Below, piece by piece: positions 1 through 10,895 of a DNA stretch of 64,000 nucleotides; the stretch's first letter is position 1, and each line of letters begins with the position of its first letter. A model generated the notes under the pieces. The model was given only the letters and a program-made list of their open reading frames with translations, was not told the DNA's origin and did no database searches. The position numbers were made by a program, and so were the translations under genes. The DNA lies in the NCBI RefSeq assembly GCF_000004195.4, contig NC_030677.2, positions 67,480,222 through 67,544,221 on the forward strand, in the 5' to 3' direction. This DNA is from Xenopus tropicalis. Its lineage: Eukaryota > Chordata > Amphibia > Anura > Pipidae.

Positions 1-776
1 ACAAGGCAATGCACTCTGTAAAGGAGAAAATGACGTTTGCCTGGAATTATGAAGCACCAGTATCCGCTGGAAGACAGATGTTCTTGCCATATCACTTAGA
101 CCACATCTACACAGAGGCAGTTTATCACCCCTGAGTAGAATGGATGTGAAGGTTCCTGTGAATGAAGAAAACCTTTTGTGAAGTCATTTGCTTCCTGAGA
201 GCCCCTTGATCTATGGTCTGCTTCTAACTTCAGGCATTCATGGATATGCTAAATTGCTAAAAATTATTTATTAGCATGGTTTCAATCTACCTTTAGCAAC
301 TACAGCTGAAGTACCCAGCACTGCTATACATACATACACATGTGAAACTGTACATACATGTCACTCTTTCCATTATCATTTTAGAAGATACTCAAAAGAG
401 AGGACAAAAAAATCACTAATGCAAAGCAGCACATGGCAATTTAGATGCCTTATGTTTCACTATGGCTGCTAGCAATGCACTAAAGGCCAAGACAAATTCC
501 ATCAAATTTTGATTCAGGCAATTCCTTAGCATTCAGTCAAACAAATGTGAATCCTTAATGCCATTTAAGCATTTTATAATGCTAGAAAACTAAAGGCAAC
601 TTTTTTGGTTGACAGATGATGCAATTTTGTGCATTGTATGCAATTGTGAATATGCACATTTTCAAAATATTTTTTTTTACTGTGTAGGATATGGCAGTTG
701 GAAAAAATAAAATATAAAAAAATGAAAAATAAATGAAAAATAAATATTTGGTGAATTTGTAACGTTATTTGATTAT
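1..776. other. Non-coding sequence, nothing recognised
   Basis: AT-rich sequence without a plausible gene or a repeat I can name. Short A/T runs occur near 670-750, just before the first MITE. No splice-bounded exon or RNA gene was recognised. Confidence 0.55.
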
Positions 777-1043
777 TAGGGATCCACTATTTTAGGGTCC
801 GGCTGAGCCCTGAATCGTTTGCTCAACATTCGGGCGAATATCTAACCAAATCCGAATCCTAATATGTGTATACAAATTAGGATAAGGAAGGGCTAAAGGG
901 AACTGCACACTTTGTGCATTTATGCGACAAAAAGTCTCGTGATTTTAAGGATTTGGATTCAGATCAGCCAGAGGCAAAGATTCAGCCGAATTCAACTGAA
1001 AAAAGCAAAATCTTGGCCGAATCCTGGATTTGATGCGGCCCTA
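777..1043. mobile_element. hAT-like MITE (TAGGGATnCAC...ATCC family)
   Basis: The left end reads TAGGGATCCACTATTTT and the right end is a diverged inverse finishing GATGCGGCCCTA. The interior keeps hallmarks of a very common Xenopus MITE: repeated GAATCC/GGATTC words, a central segment resembling CTAATTTGCATATGC, and the words GACAAAAAGTC and GTGATTT. The flanks TTGATTAT and GTTATTAT agree at 6 of 8 positions, which fits a decayed 8-bp hAT target duplication. No transposase frame is present. The family is recalled from memory; the ends are visible. Confidence 0.75.
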
Positions 1044-1146
1044 GTTATTATGCATTCCAACATGCTTAATAATATGATACAAATATTTGCAGTTTGAATT
1101 GTTGTGTATCTGGAGTAAGGAGGCAGGGAAAGGAGAGGAAACATTA

Positions 1147-1455
1147 GGGGCCCATTCATCAAGTTTGAGAACTGTACGTATTTTCTACGATATTTTCGTT
1201 AATTGGCGCAACTTTTTCATACTTTGCGACAATTGGTGCGACAAAATCATATTTGTCACAACGAGTATGAAAGTTTCGGAATTCATTCAAGCTTCCTTGG
1301 GCCAGGTTGGAGCTGCACAGTGCCACTGAGTCCTATGGGAGGCTTCCAAAATCATGCACTGAAGGTTCAAAGTCAGAAAGTTTTTCGTGCCGTTTACAAT
1401 CGGTTAGATATGAAAATCAGATCGTACCATGATATTTTCATAAAAATCCTATAGG
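1147..1455 (+). mobile_element. Harbinger-like MITE, right end missing
   Basis: It begins GGGGCCCATTCATCAAG directly after a TTA. The interior (about 1203-1400) matches, in inverted orientation, the element at 55255-55701, including the words GGGCCAGGTTGGAGCTGC and CCTATGGGAGGCTTCCAAAA. It also matches the element at 23388-23731 in the same orientation. Similarity fades after about 1455, so the right terminal repeat is lost. Short frames across it (1087-1454) are artefacts of the repeat. Confidence 0.7.
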
Positions 1456-2560
1456 AATGACTACTCTACAGGATAGATAAGAAAATCACACAGTTTGCTT
1501 GTGGCCCACACACAGGAAGGGTATGCACACAGAGCAACATTTTTTCTGCCTTTTTGCAACTCTGTGGGTTAAAGAAAGTTATTGCTCACTATAAGGTAAG
1601 CTGAACCTCAATAATGGCTGGAGGGCAGCACGCTAAACATCCTTTACACAGGCACTAAAAATATCTTTCGCTTCGTATCATATGTCATTTGTAATTTTAC
1701 ATACTCTGTTCTGGTACGAAAATGTCAGTTCTAAAAGCAATCTTCCCCCCCAACCAATGTGCTGGAAAGATATAAAAATTAATATAGATATATGTCAGTC
1801 TGATGCCTCCATTCTTTGCTGACAAATACTTGCATCTTCAAGTATTTGTTGAAAATACTTGAAAAGTTCACTTTTTAACTCTTACTAAGTATGCATTTTT
1901 TTTAAGTAAAAGGCTTAATTGCCCTTTATTTCACATTAATTACAGCTGTTTCTCTGTAGGGCAGGAATAGTTGTATTGATGTATAAAGGTTAAAGGCCAA
2001 TGGGACAGGGCAGAGAGGTTAAACAGTTGTTCCTGTACTTTTCATCTGAAGCCGATGTCCCTTTGACATCTTTCTATAGTACCTTTATCCTATGTTGGTA
2101 GTGCTTCAAAGCCTGACCCTTGGCAAAGCTTAAATGTGTATAATGTTTTTTTCTTAAAACCAGATGCCATTTTTATAAAGGATGAAGGAGAAAGAAATGT
2201 AACATGTCAGTATCAAATAGTTCTTACATGTGTCTTTGTTTGTCAAGGTTTGATGTTCTGCACTACTTTTAGACTCTCCTTTGTATATGATAATGGGATA
2301 CCAATGTAAAATACAAGTTGTTGTCATGTCAAAGAGGTCACAGGAACATGTAATTGTAGTACAAGTAACTAGGTGCTATTCTCTTTCTGGCCAAGAGGCT
2401 TACAGTTACAGTGGCAAGGGACAACATAATATCCTTTTTTAAAGAAGTCACTTTCTTCTAAACTTCCACTTTCTCTATATATGCCAACTATGAAGGTCTT
2501 GGAGACCAGTTATGTCTTTGCAGAAGAATCCAATGGGTGGCGCTATTAAGAAGTCCTGGA
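1456..2560. other. Non-coding sequence, nothing recognised
   Basis: Plain AT-rich sequence with a few homopolymer runs. No gene, RNA or repeat family could be supported. Confidence 0.5.
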
Positions 2561-2884
2561 TAGTGTTGCCACCCAGCTGTCATTTGAGCAACCTAGTCGG
2601 TAGATTACCAGCTAAAGCTGGGGCCAGTATTGCAAATGTGTAATTGCTGATGCTTTTTTCTGCTCCCTAATGTGTATCGATGCTAAACCATGTCTTTCAA
2701 ACCTTCTAACCACTCTCTCACAGCTTTCATTTTCTGACAGTGCCTTCCCATTTACCAGCCTCCTCATGTCACAACACCTCCTATTCCACACCCTGTGACA
2801 TAAGCAACCCACCCCTATGACATGACAGATCGGTGCCTTCCTCCTTCTGGCCTGTAAGAAAGTTTAGGAAAGGTGGCAACTCTA
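2561..2884. mobile_element. hAT-like MITE (TAGNGTTGCCACC family)
   Basis: The left end is TAGTGTTGCCACCCAG and the right end GGTGGCAACTCTA, its inverse. The interior has the ACATGACA / GTGACAT words typical of this Xenopus family. It shares termini with the better preserved copy at 43428-43674. The 8-bp flanks agree at only 5 positions, so the target duplication is uncertain. The minus-strand frame 2612-2812 lies inside and is not a gene. Confidence 0.65.
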
Positions 2885-4732
2885 TTAATGGATGGGAATA
2901 TTTTTGGGAGCTCAGTACCATTACATAGACTAAAGATATTCAAGGAGAAAGGTGTACAAAAATCTTGTTTGGGGGCTATTAATGATCTCTAGGGTGCAAA
3001 CATATATCAGACTGAAAAAGGGTAGCTACAACAAAACAATATTCCTCAGTTAGAGTTCCTGCAAGGTGCAGATGCAATTTGTTTATAGACATCTAACTTC
3101 TAATCAAATTTCTACTTTATACACCCAATATGAAGCCTTCACTAACAGCTATTTTAAAAAACTTAGTTTTGACATATATACACACATATATACACACATG
3201 AAGATGAATCCTTTCCTCTTTACAAGGGATAGCCCAAGGTACCATTCTAAACAATATATTCAGCCAGTCGAAGCTTTGCATCCTAGCCCCCAAGGCAAGC
3301 ATGAAAGCTGTATGGACATCCTTGAGACAAACAATAGGCTCAGTTCACTGGTATTATCATGGAATAGGGTAAGGAAGTAGATAATTAAGTACAGTGATCT
3401 GTATTTAAAAGGTACTGACAAGCTTCTTATGTATGACTTTTTTGTATAATAAAAGGCTATATTGGTTAGAAGTAACGTGGGCAATATCTATTCAAGTTCT
3501 GTGACCTGTACCAATTAGATCAGATGCTTGTTTTCAGTACCTTAACTACAGTAGACAAGAGTTAAATGATGCGCAAGAATGTCATGCATTGGTACAACCC
3601 ATATAATAACCATCCCGTTACTTATATTTGCATTGTTTTTCTCTCTCATTTATGCACAGACAATTAATGTAAGGACTGTTATACTTTATGGATGTAATTA
3701 AGAGCTTGTATGGCATTATGAAATGATACATGGTTGTTATAATTGGAAGCTCAGGGCTTCAACAACCAATTTTTGCTATTTTCTTTCTATCTGACTATAA
3801 GCCTTCAAGTGCTGATGTGCATGGTTACACACCACACATACATAGTGCTACGAGGCTACATGCATCCATGCATTCACATAATGTAACAAAGTAAATTGTC
3901 GGTCATGCATTGAGGCCATTCATGTGGTGTCCAACACTAGAATGATATATACAGGAAGCCCCAAGAGCTACTGCTTGCTCAGTAGGACATTCTGTGTTAA
4001 TGGGACTATTTTGTCTCTCTATGTTTTGCTTCAATCACTTTTATGGGTGTTTTCTCACAGATAACACAGAACATTAACTACTTTTACTGTCTTCTTCTTT
4101 TAAAAGTTGCCTTAGCTCATTGCTGTTTCTGGGCCAGATAAATGGGATGTAGCCATACTCTGATCTATTGCTTGCTACTTTCTAAGGCATTGTTGGAAAG
4201 GAAAATATCAAACATTCTAGCGCTACAGTCATGTGGGAAACAATTGAATTTTAAAGCTTGCATGGATGCTCCAAAGACAGATGTGGCTTGTGTTTACAAA
4301 GGCCAGCTTTCCATATTCTTCCTTAGGAGAAAAGAGAAGAGCTTTAATGACTAGCAGAGATTTCAGAGGCTGACATTGCTATATGCACAGGGGGTGCAGA
4401 GGTTAAGGAAAGTACCTCACGGTCAACACATTCTAATCTATTAGCAATGCTTGTGTATAATTTGGGCAGTTAGTAAGGCTAAACACACATGTACTTCATC
4501 AATGGGTACATCATTTGTATTGACTCAAAGCCACCAGCAGGTCAAAAGGGGAAACTCTTATTTTATCTTCTTTTTAACTTTCCATTTCCACGCTTATATT
4601 TTCAGGAAGCGAATTGAAGTTATTACCAATGTAATAATGACAATTTAAAAAATTATAAGGATACTTTATTTAAACCATTTTGCATTATTTATTTATCATT
4701 ATGGTCTCCCTGTTCTTCTGGGCAATGTAGAA
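2885..4732. other. Non-coding sequence
   Basis: No supported gene. A short alternating TATATACACACA tract lies near 3174-3200. The 104-codon plus frame at 3066-3380 has low-complexity composition and an overlapping open minus frame, and matches no family I know. Confidence 0.5.
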
Positions 4733-4780
4733 CAGAATCAATACATAAAGAATAAGCAGAATCAATACATAAAGAATAAT
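4733..4780. repeat. 24-bp direct repeat, two copies
   Basis: The unit CAGAATCAATACATAAAGAA plus 4 bases occurs twice head to tail at 4733 and 4757. The copies are essentially identical, so this is a young slippage duplication. Confidence 0.85.
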
Positions 4781-5198
4781 ACTTGACAACACATGATTAG
4801 CATTATCTGCACACAAAGGCCTTTTCACCTCAGGTTGTGCAGCAGCATATGGCTAAACCCCAAAATGTGTCCAGCAAGACTTTAGTCTCTTCGACCATTC
4901 AACAGCAAAAGAAAGGTACATTTTAAAAGGAACACCACCCAAACATAATGCTAATGAAAGCAATATATGCCTGGCTGTATACATTCTCTGCACATATGAT
5001 AGTGACTCCTGAAACAATCAGACAATCAGAATCTATCTGACTAATAGACTTGGCAGAAAATTTCTTCTAAATTGCTTCTAAAATAGAAAGGGATAAGCAC
5101 AGCTTTCAATTCCTCTTTAAATATTCCAAGTAATTTTATAATCCAGTAAAATGTAGGAGATAGGAGAGCAAGAAACCCATTCCCACCCTTGCTTAATC
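4781..5198. other. Non-coding sequence, nothing recognised
   Basis: Between the 24-bp repeat and the T2-like left end I see no gene, RNA or repeat that can be named. Confidence 0.5.
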
Positions 5199-5450
5199 TT
5201 AAAGGGCAACTATCACAAAAATATTGTTTCCACCACCAGAGATGCACTGTAATAAAGCCTGTGCTCCAGCTGGGGAAAGAAATGTTATTTTTAAATGTAA
5301 CTGGCCCTCGCAAGCCTTTACTGCCCACACTGGGATGGTGCTGCCAAATAATGAGCGAGTGCCCCAGTGGCATTGCAGCCCATAATCCACAAGTGTGCAA
5401 GCATCAACACAGAAGTTTCATGAGAGATAAGATTATAAGTGCCTTTTAGT
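5199..5450 (+). mobile_element. Possible T2/Kolobok-like MITE remnant
   Basis: It starts TTAAAGGGCAACTATCAC, a good T2 motif (TTAAAGGRR). A degenerate inverse (GCCTTTTAG) sits near 5441-5449. The interior is moderately GC-richer than its flanks. The overlapping frames at 5041-5400 and 5189-5449 are mutually antisense and unlikely to be coding. Only the left end is convincing. Confidence 0.4.
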
Positions 5451-8400
5451 TACTCTTACATATGTGCCGTGCACACTGTACATCTGGCATATCTAATAAG
5501 TATTTTTTCACAAAAATTAATAGGGACAAAAGAAGCATCCTCATGAATTCTTGCACCCTGGAGTTCTGAATGGCATCAGTTGCAGTCAGATGTAAGGCCA
5601 TTGATTAGTGACCTTTTCTGGCCAATTAGCAAATGAACAGGCAAATGAATATGTGATAAATGATCTACAAAAGATCAATAGGGAGAGCAACATCAAAACC
5701 CTCTGCAATCTTTTGGTCTGAAAATATTTTATTTTTCAGTATCACTTACACCATAATTTTACACACAAAGAAGGAAAGTGGGTGTCTCTGTTTTACCAAG
5801 GACTTTACTATACCTTTCCCTGATTTCTGATCTCTCTCTCCAATCAGTCTTATTCCCTCCTTACTGCTAAGGCCTAATTAGGACTGTATTTATAAAGAGG
5901 CACCCATAGGCCCATGCCTAGAGTGACAGTTTTAGGGCTCAGCCCATGAATGTCTATAATAAGAAAAAGAAATGCTTAAAAAAAAAAAACGAATCACTTT
6001 TCCTGCCACTGGACACTTGCAGATACATCTGGTAGCAAAGCTAAAGGGGGTGAGTACCTCTTCCCCAGCACTCAGTACATGTGCTGTACACTCCGGGGAA
6101 GGGGTCCTATCCAGTCAGCTGCCACGGCACCAGAAAAACAAAAAAGGAAGGCCCTTTAACAATGCTCGTCCTCACTGTGAACTATAGCACACCAATGGAA
6201 ATCTGCCACTGATTTATTAATCATTTATTAATATACTGACCCATTAATCTGAATCTTTTATGGATCCTTGTATGCTGTTTTTTTGTTATATGTGAAGTCT
6301 TAGTAGAGGCACCAGCACTGTAGTATAGATATAGGAACTATATCATTTCGTTTTTGCTAAATAATTGGAGGTTCAGGTTTATTATTGCCAGTAGGGGGCA
6401 TGATTTAAGATACTACGGTTAGGATTACATTTACCTAAAGACAGCATTGTCATATTGTGTATTTCTAATTACTGTCCATTACCAAAACAGATACAAAGAG
6501 AACTCTTTAGAACTGAGCACTGCTGCTGGAGGGAACAGCTGATTAGATATATTGGGGCTTAGACAAAGTTCAGTTTGTAATCAAAATGTAGTACCCACTG
6601 TGTTTTCTTTTGTAATATTAGTGCATGGTTTGCTGGCAACATAGTGTTTATCCTTTTCTTGAAATATTATGCAGTAGGTTAAAGCATATCTAATTATATG
6701 CGGCATACATATAGAAGACCTGTATGCAGGTCCTAAGCTTTATTGAGCAATATATATAAAGGTGTCAGTCTGTCATCACCTTCATATAACATATGGGAAA
6801 ATCAAAAGACTTGCTGAATTATAGTAAAAAGATACAGGTTCAGAAAATGATAGAAACTTACATCTGTGCATTTGGAAAATCTAGCACAACTGTAGGGTAA
6901 AATGGTGAATTCCTGAAGAGTTTAATTAAGGACGCAAAGCATTTCCTATGGTCTGCTAAATGTATGTGATTTGCCAGATTAATGATGATACTATCACAAA
7001 CAGGAAGTCATTTTATTTAAGACAGAAAGATACTTTTGCACGTGAGAACATTTCTGTAGTTGAGAATGGAATTTCTAAACCAAACACTAAAACACAGGCA
7101 CAAATAAGGCAAACAAAGGATTATCCACGTACTTTTCTCTATGGTCTGAGTTGCATTAAATGAAATGATCTCGCGTGCAAAGACATATGTTCTGGGCATA
7201 ATGCTGTTCTCTGTGCACCCCATGTGCAGTGGGGATTAGATCGATTCTTCAGCTGTACAGATCATTTAAAGAGAAAGTTAACCAAAGAACATTTTTTTAG
7301 TATGAGGCTGACAGAATTAGTAGAAGCAACTTTACAGCTGTGCATAGTTTTTCCTCTTTTAGATTTTTAATAAACTTTCCCTCCTTTCTCTACTCTTATA
7401 TTTACTTTAACTTGCCTTAGGTGTGTGCTATTCCCAGCAGGGACAGGCAGTCACCATGAAGGCTTCCAGAAAGGGCCTTTCTTGTAAACTATCTCAAAAC
7501 ATTTAACCACCTAGTAAAGAAGACATGTTTAAAATGCCATCAGCCTTTTATTATTCCTACTATAGACCTACTAAACCCATAACATTTAGTTCTATCTATA
7601 TATAATAGTCTTAAACATGTGTCCTAGATGTCAGGTTTTTGGTTGACCCTAGGAGGCTTATTCAGAATCCCAGGACCTACTGCAAGAGTCAGAATAGAAT
7701 CATTAGCATTCTACCAAATGCTGAAGCCTTAGGGGAAGTGCAACATTTACCCAAGTAAAGTAACCTATATTAACAAGCAAATATTTATGTACCTGCTGAT
7801 ATTTTATGTACCTGCTGGTTGATACAAGTTACTAGACCTGTAGAACCTACTTTTACTTTGTCATGTAAATTTAATACAGTGGACAACAGAAGACAACATT
7901 TGTTTACAAATGATGCAATTTTGCCAATAATTAATGCACAAATTATCATTCAGATAGGTTATATCAATGAAGGTCTACACCCCCTGCCTGCTGCCCCACA
8001 TCTATTTGCTCACAAACACTAACCACCTCCTGCCCCGTGCCACTGGCTCACTGCTCCCTCCCCACTGCCTCTGTCTGCTCAATTGCTTACCATCCACTTG
8101 TGCCCAAGACATGTGCCTTGCCTGCCGACCCCTCATTCTAGCCCTGGCCAGAGAAGAACTAGTGAAAAGATTTTGTATTATTGAGCAGTAAACCTCTGGG
8201 GAAGAATGCTGAACCATCTTATAAACATTAAATGCTATCCTAAATGGAACAAATTTTTACATTCACATTTCTAATCATCTACATATCTATGATAATGAAA
8301 TCGAAGTAGCTAAGTAGTTGTTAACATAATAATGCATGAGTTAAATCCCCTTTAGCGCAACAGTAGTAAACAGCACAAAATTACTTTCCAAAAAAGTTTT

Positions 8401-9575
8401 AAATCTTTAAAGTCTGGACTAGTTCCAGCCTCCTTTGGCCCCATCACAGTAAAAGAAGCCCCGAAGTCAAGCCCAGCTGAATAAATTGCTTTGCTCTAAT
8501 CCCTGGCACCTAAAAGGTTTCTAGAAATACATTTGTGGGCACTGTAAATCTTGCGATGTAACAGTATTACGATCAGACTGGCACTAGCAGCAGCACTAAT
8601 ATATGGATCACGACCAAACCATAATATAATGGCTGTACTGTTCGCCCTCTCTATAACCTCAATCAAAATAGCCTAATCCTTTCTGCTTGCTTTGTTTTCC
8701 AAAAGAATGAGAAATTGACTGTGCATTTTCTTTCTAGCGTGTGTGTGTGTAGCGGCTGCAATTTGTTTTTTCACCTTGAAAATACTGATGGAAAACATTT
8801 CAGCAACAAAGGGAAACAGTTTTGCATGACTTGACTCCAACCCAATAAATTCAATTAAATGTTTTCATACAGCACATGTTTCTCTTGTCTCAGCCAAGAT
8901 CAGACGTTGTGCGTGCTGCTTGAAATTTTATAGCTAATTTTTACCCAATATTATGTTACAAATGCACACAATTGGCAGATTTGATCCTACTTTACTGTTG
9001 AAGGATTACCTTCTGGCACTGCTCTGCTAATGCTCCTTTTGTATAAAATATTTCTGTTACAAATGTAAGATACTGGGGGTCATATATGATTATGTGTTAT
9101 CATGTTAAACCTATTAGTTCATAAAGTCCTTAACTCTTTAAATATTCAACATCTATATTCTTTATGTACTGTATATAAAGATCTACTATGCCTTTATTTC
9201 TTTTAGCTATACATTCGCCTTTATCACTGTACCTGTACCATCATTTCTCACTGATTTGTTTCCTGAGCTCCATGAAAACATCATGGAAAAAATATGCACT
9301 TAGTTGTGCAGCCCACAGGAAAATGTCCATTTTACAGCCAATCAATGACAGCAACAGTTTGCTTCCCAGCAGCAGAGAACATGTGTAAAACAGCTATCTT
9401 TAATGCAACACAGATTTAGTGGACAAAATGATCAATAGTCGGGGCAATATCCATAAGCAAGACAGACGTGGCTATCCATAAAAAAAGAGAATACGGAAGT
9501 ATGTTGCTAGGTACATAGATGATGGTCCACCGTTACTGATTTTATTTAAACAGGGCATTTACACTTACTGGGCAG
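5451..9575. other. Mostly unique sequence; candidate conserved non-coding segments
   Basis: Little recognisable transposon sequence. Segments near 5470-5690, 6890-7060 and 8530-9010 have the balanced composition and homeodomain- or octamer-like words often seen in conserved non-coding elements. A (GT)6 tract is at 8739-8750 and a 19-bp direct repeat near 7783-7820. A TTAAAGAGAA word at 7266 might be a decayed T2 end. The A12 run near 5978 precedes about 200 bp of unrecognised GC-richer sequence. No gene is supported. Confidence 0.5.
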
Positions 9576-9720
9576 CACTAATGTTGCTGCAATGCTTACA
9601 CTATTATGATACCCCCCTTTTTAACACGGGCTAACTATCCCTATCACTTCTCACTAATGTTGCTGCAATGCTTACACTATTTCACTGGATTTATAATACC
9701 CCCTTTTTTAACATGGGCTC
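9576..9720. repeat. Imperfect tandem duplication, about 76 bp
   Basis: CACTAATGTTGCTGCAATGC starts at 9576 and again at 9652. Both copies run on through CTTACACTAT and a CCCCCTTTTTTAACA-type segment followed by GGGCT. The copies differ by small indels. Confidence 0.8.
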
Positions 9721-9798
9721 AGTGAATAGAGTATGCTCTGAGCCACCATTTAAATAATTTATATTGAAAAGATTTCATTATGCAAATAAAACATTTTT

Positions 9799-10200
9799 GG
9801 GTGGATGACTTCTTTAAACTTTTAGTATGTTATAGAAAGACCAATTCCAAGCAACTTTTCAATTGTTCTTCATTATTTATTTGTAAAGGTTTTAAATTAT
9901 TTGCCTTCTTCCAACTATTGCTCTTTGAGACTACAGTTTTATTGTTATTGTTACTTTTTGTAACTTCCTTTTCAAACCAGGCCCTCTCCTATTTATATAA
10001 CAGTCTCTCATCCAAACCACTCCCTGGTTGCTAAGGTAACTTGGACCCTAGCAACCAAATAAATGCTGAAACTCCAGACTAGAGAGCTCCTAAACTGAAA
10101 ATAAGATACCCAAAAAACTACAAATAATAAAAAATCAAGACCAATTGCAAATTGTCTCAGAATATTACTCACTGCTAAAAGTTAAGTCAAAGGTGACCAC
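9799..10200. mobile_element. TTAA-family palindromic MITE (GGTGGTTCACC type)
   Basis: The left end reads GGGTGGATGACTTCTTTAA then ACTTTTAGTATG. The right end carries the inverse, TAAAAGTTAAGTC followed by AAAGGTGACCAC. Both arms keep long matching words (AAGACCAATT, CAATTG, TTATTATT), and the centre has GGTTGCTA...CCTAGCAACC. This matches a very abundant Xenopus MITE whose complete ends are TTAAAGGGG. The outer bases are lost on both sides. The 84-codon frame 9780-10034 lies inside it. Confidence 0.75.
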
Positions 10201-10309
10201 TGCAATGACCACTTATTATACAGAAGTAGATGCAGTCAGTGCACATAGTGATGGCACTTATTAAAGGCACTTGTGTCTGAACTATGAGCTCAATGGTGGT
10301 CTGTCCATC

Positions 10310-10680
10310 ATGCCATCATTGCAAATCATGTGCAAGTGTGTGTGTATTGGTCAAGGGAACCCTGGAGCTACTGCCACCTCCAAGCTGACCATTTTTAGGG
10401 TTCCCACAGTGGCCTGTGTAAATATGTGCTGCAGGCCTGAGCCTAAATAATCAAATGCAGATGTCATTTTGACACCAAGCTCCAGAACTGAGTGCATCTG
10501 GACTTACAATTTGCATCAATGCGCAAGTGCAATTGTATTTTGATGCATCTGATGCAACTCCATTAATTACTCCCCATACTGGCAGCAATTATGCTGGAAT
10601 TCTGGGGAAAATACTGCATTCTAGGTTAAAAAACATGGTGAACAGTGTTTGAAATTGCACTTTGCACACTGCAGTTGTGT
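10310..10680 (+). repeat. Unnamed dispersed repeat, copy 1 of 3
   Basis: It shares in order GAACCCTGGAGCTACTGCCA, a GGAATTCTGGGGAAAA-type segment and GAAATTGCACTTTGCACACT with 23047-23386 and 36735-36970, all in the same orientation. The family is palindromic in part: CTGGAGCTACC words recur inverted. It probably is a MITE, but I cannot name it. Confidence 0.6.
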
Positions 10681-10739
10681 AAGGAAGTGGCCCTAAAAAA
10701 AAGTAGCACTCTGCACATCCAATAAAATGAAATACATCA

Positions 10740-10895
10740 AATTAATTTTCTTTCTGTGATTGTGGTCAATCTCAGGTAATTTACAAAAATGTGTGACATG
10801 GTCTTGGGTTTGATTTTGACCAGGGCACCATCTGTGTTGCATTAGTATCCTTTCCCTATGTTTGTGTGGGTTTCCTTCCACATACTGAAACATGC
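10740..10895 (+). mobile_element. SINE-like or LINE-tail retroposon fragment
   Basis: The segment around 10797-10890 keeps the words GGGTTTGATTTTGACCAGGG, TTTGTGTGGGTTTCCTTCC and ACATACTGAAACATGC. It is a diverged version of the better copy at 52460-52770. Such sequence is widespread in fish and frog genomes. Whether it is a tRNA-headed SINE or the 3' end of an L2-like LINE cannot be settled here. Confidence 0.5.

Noticed and set aside
7266..7400. TTAAAGAGAAAGTTAA as a T2 element start
   Set aside because: No matching inverse end or family wording could be found downstream.
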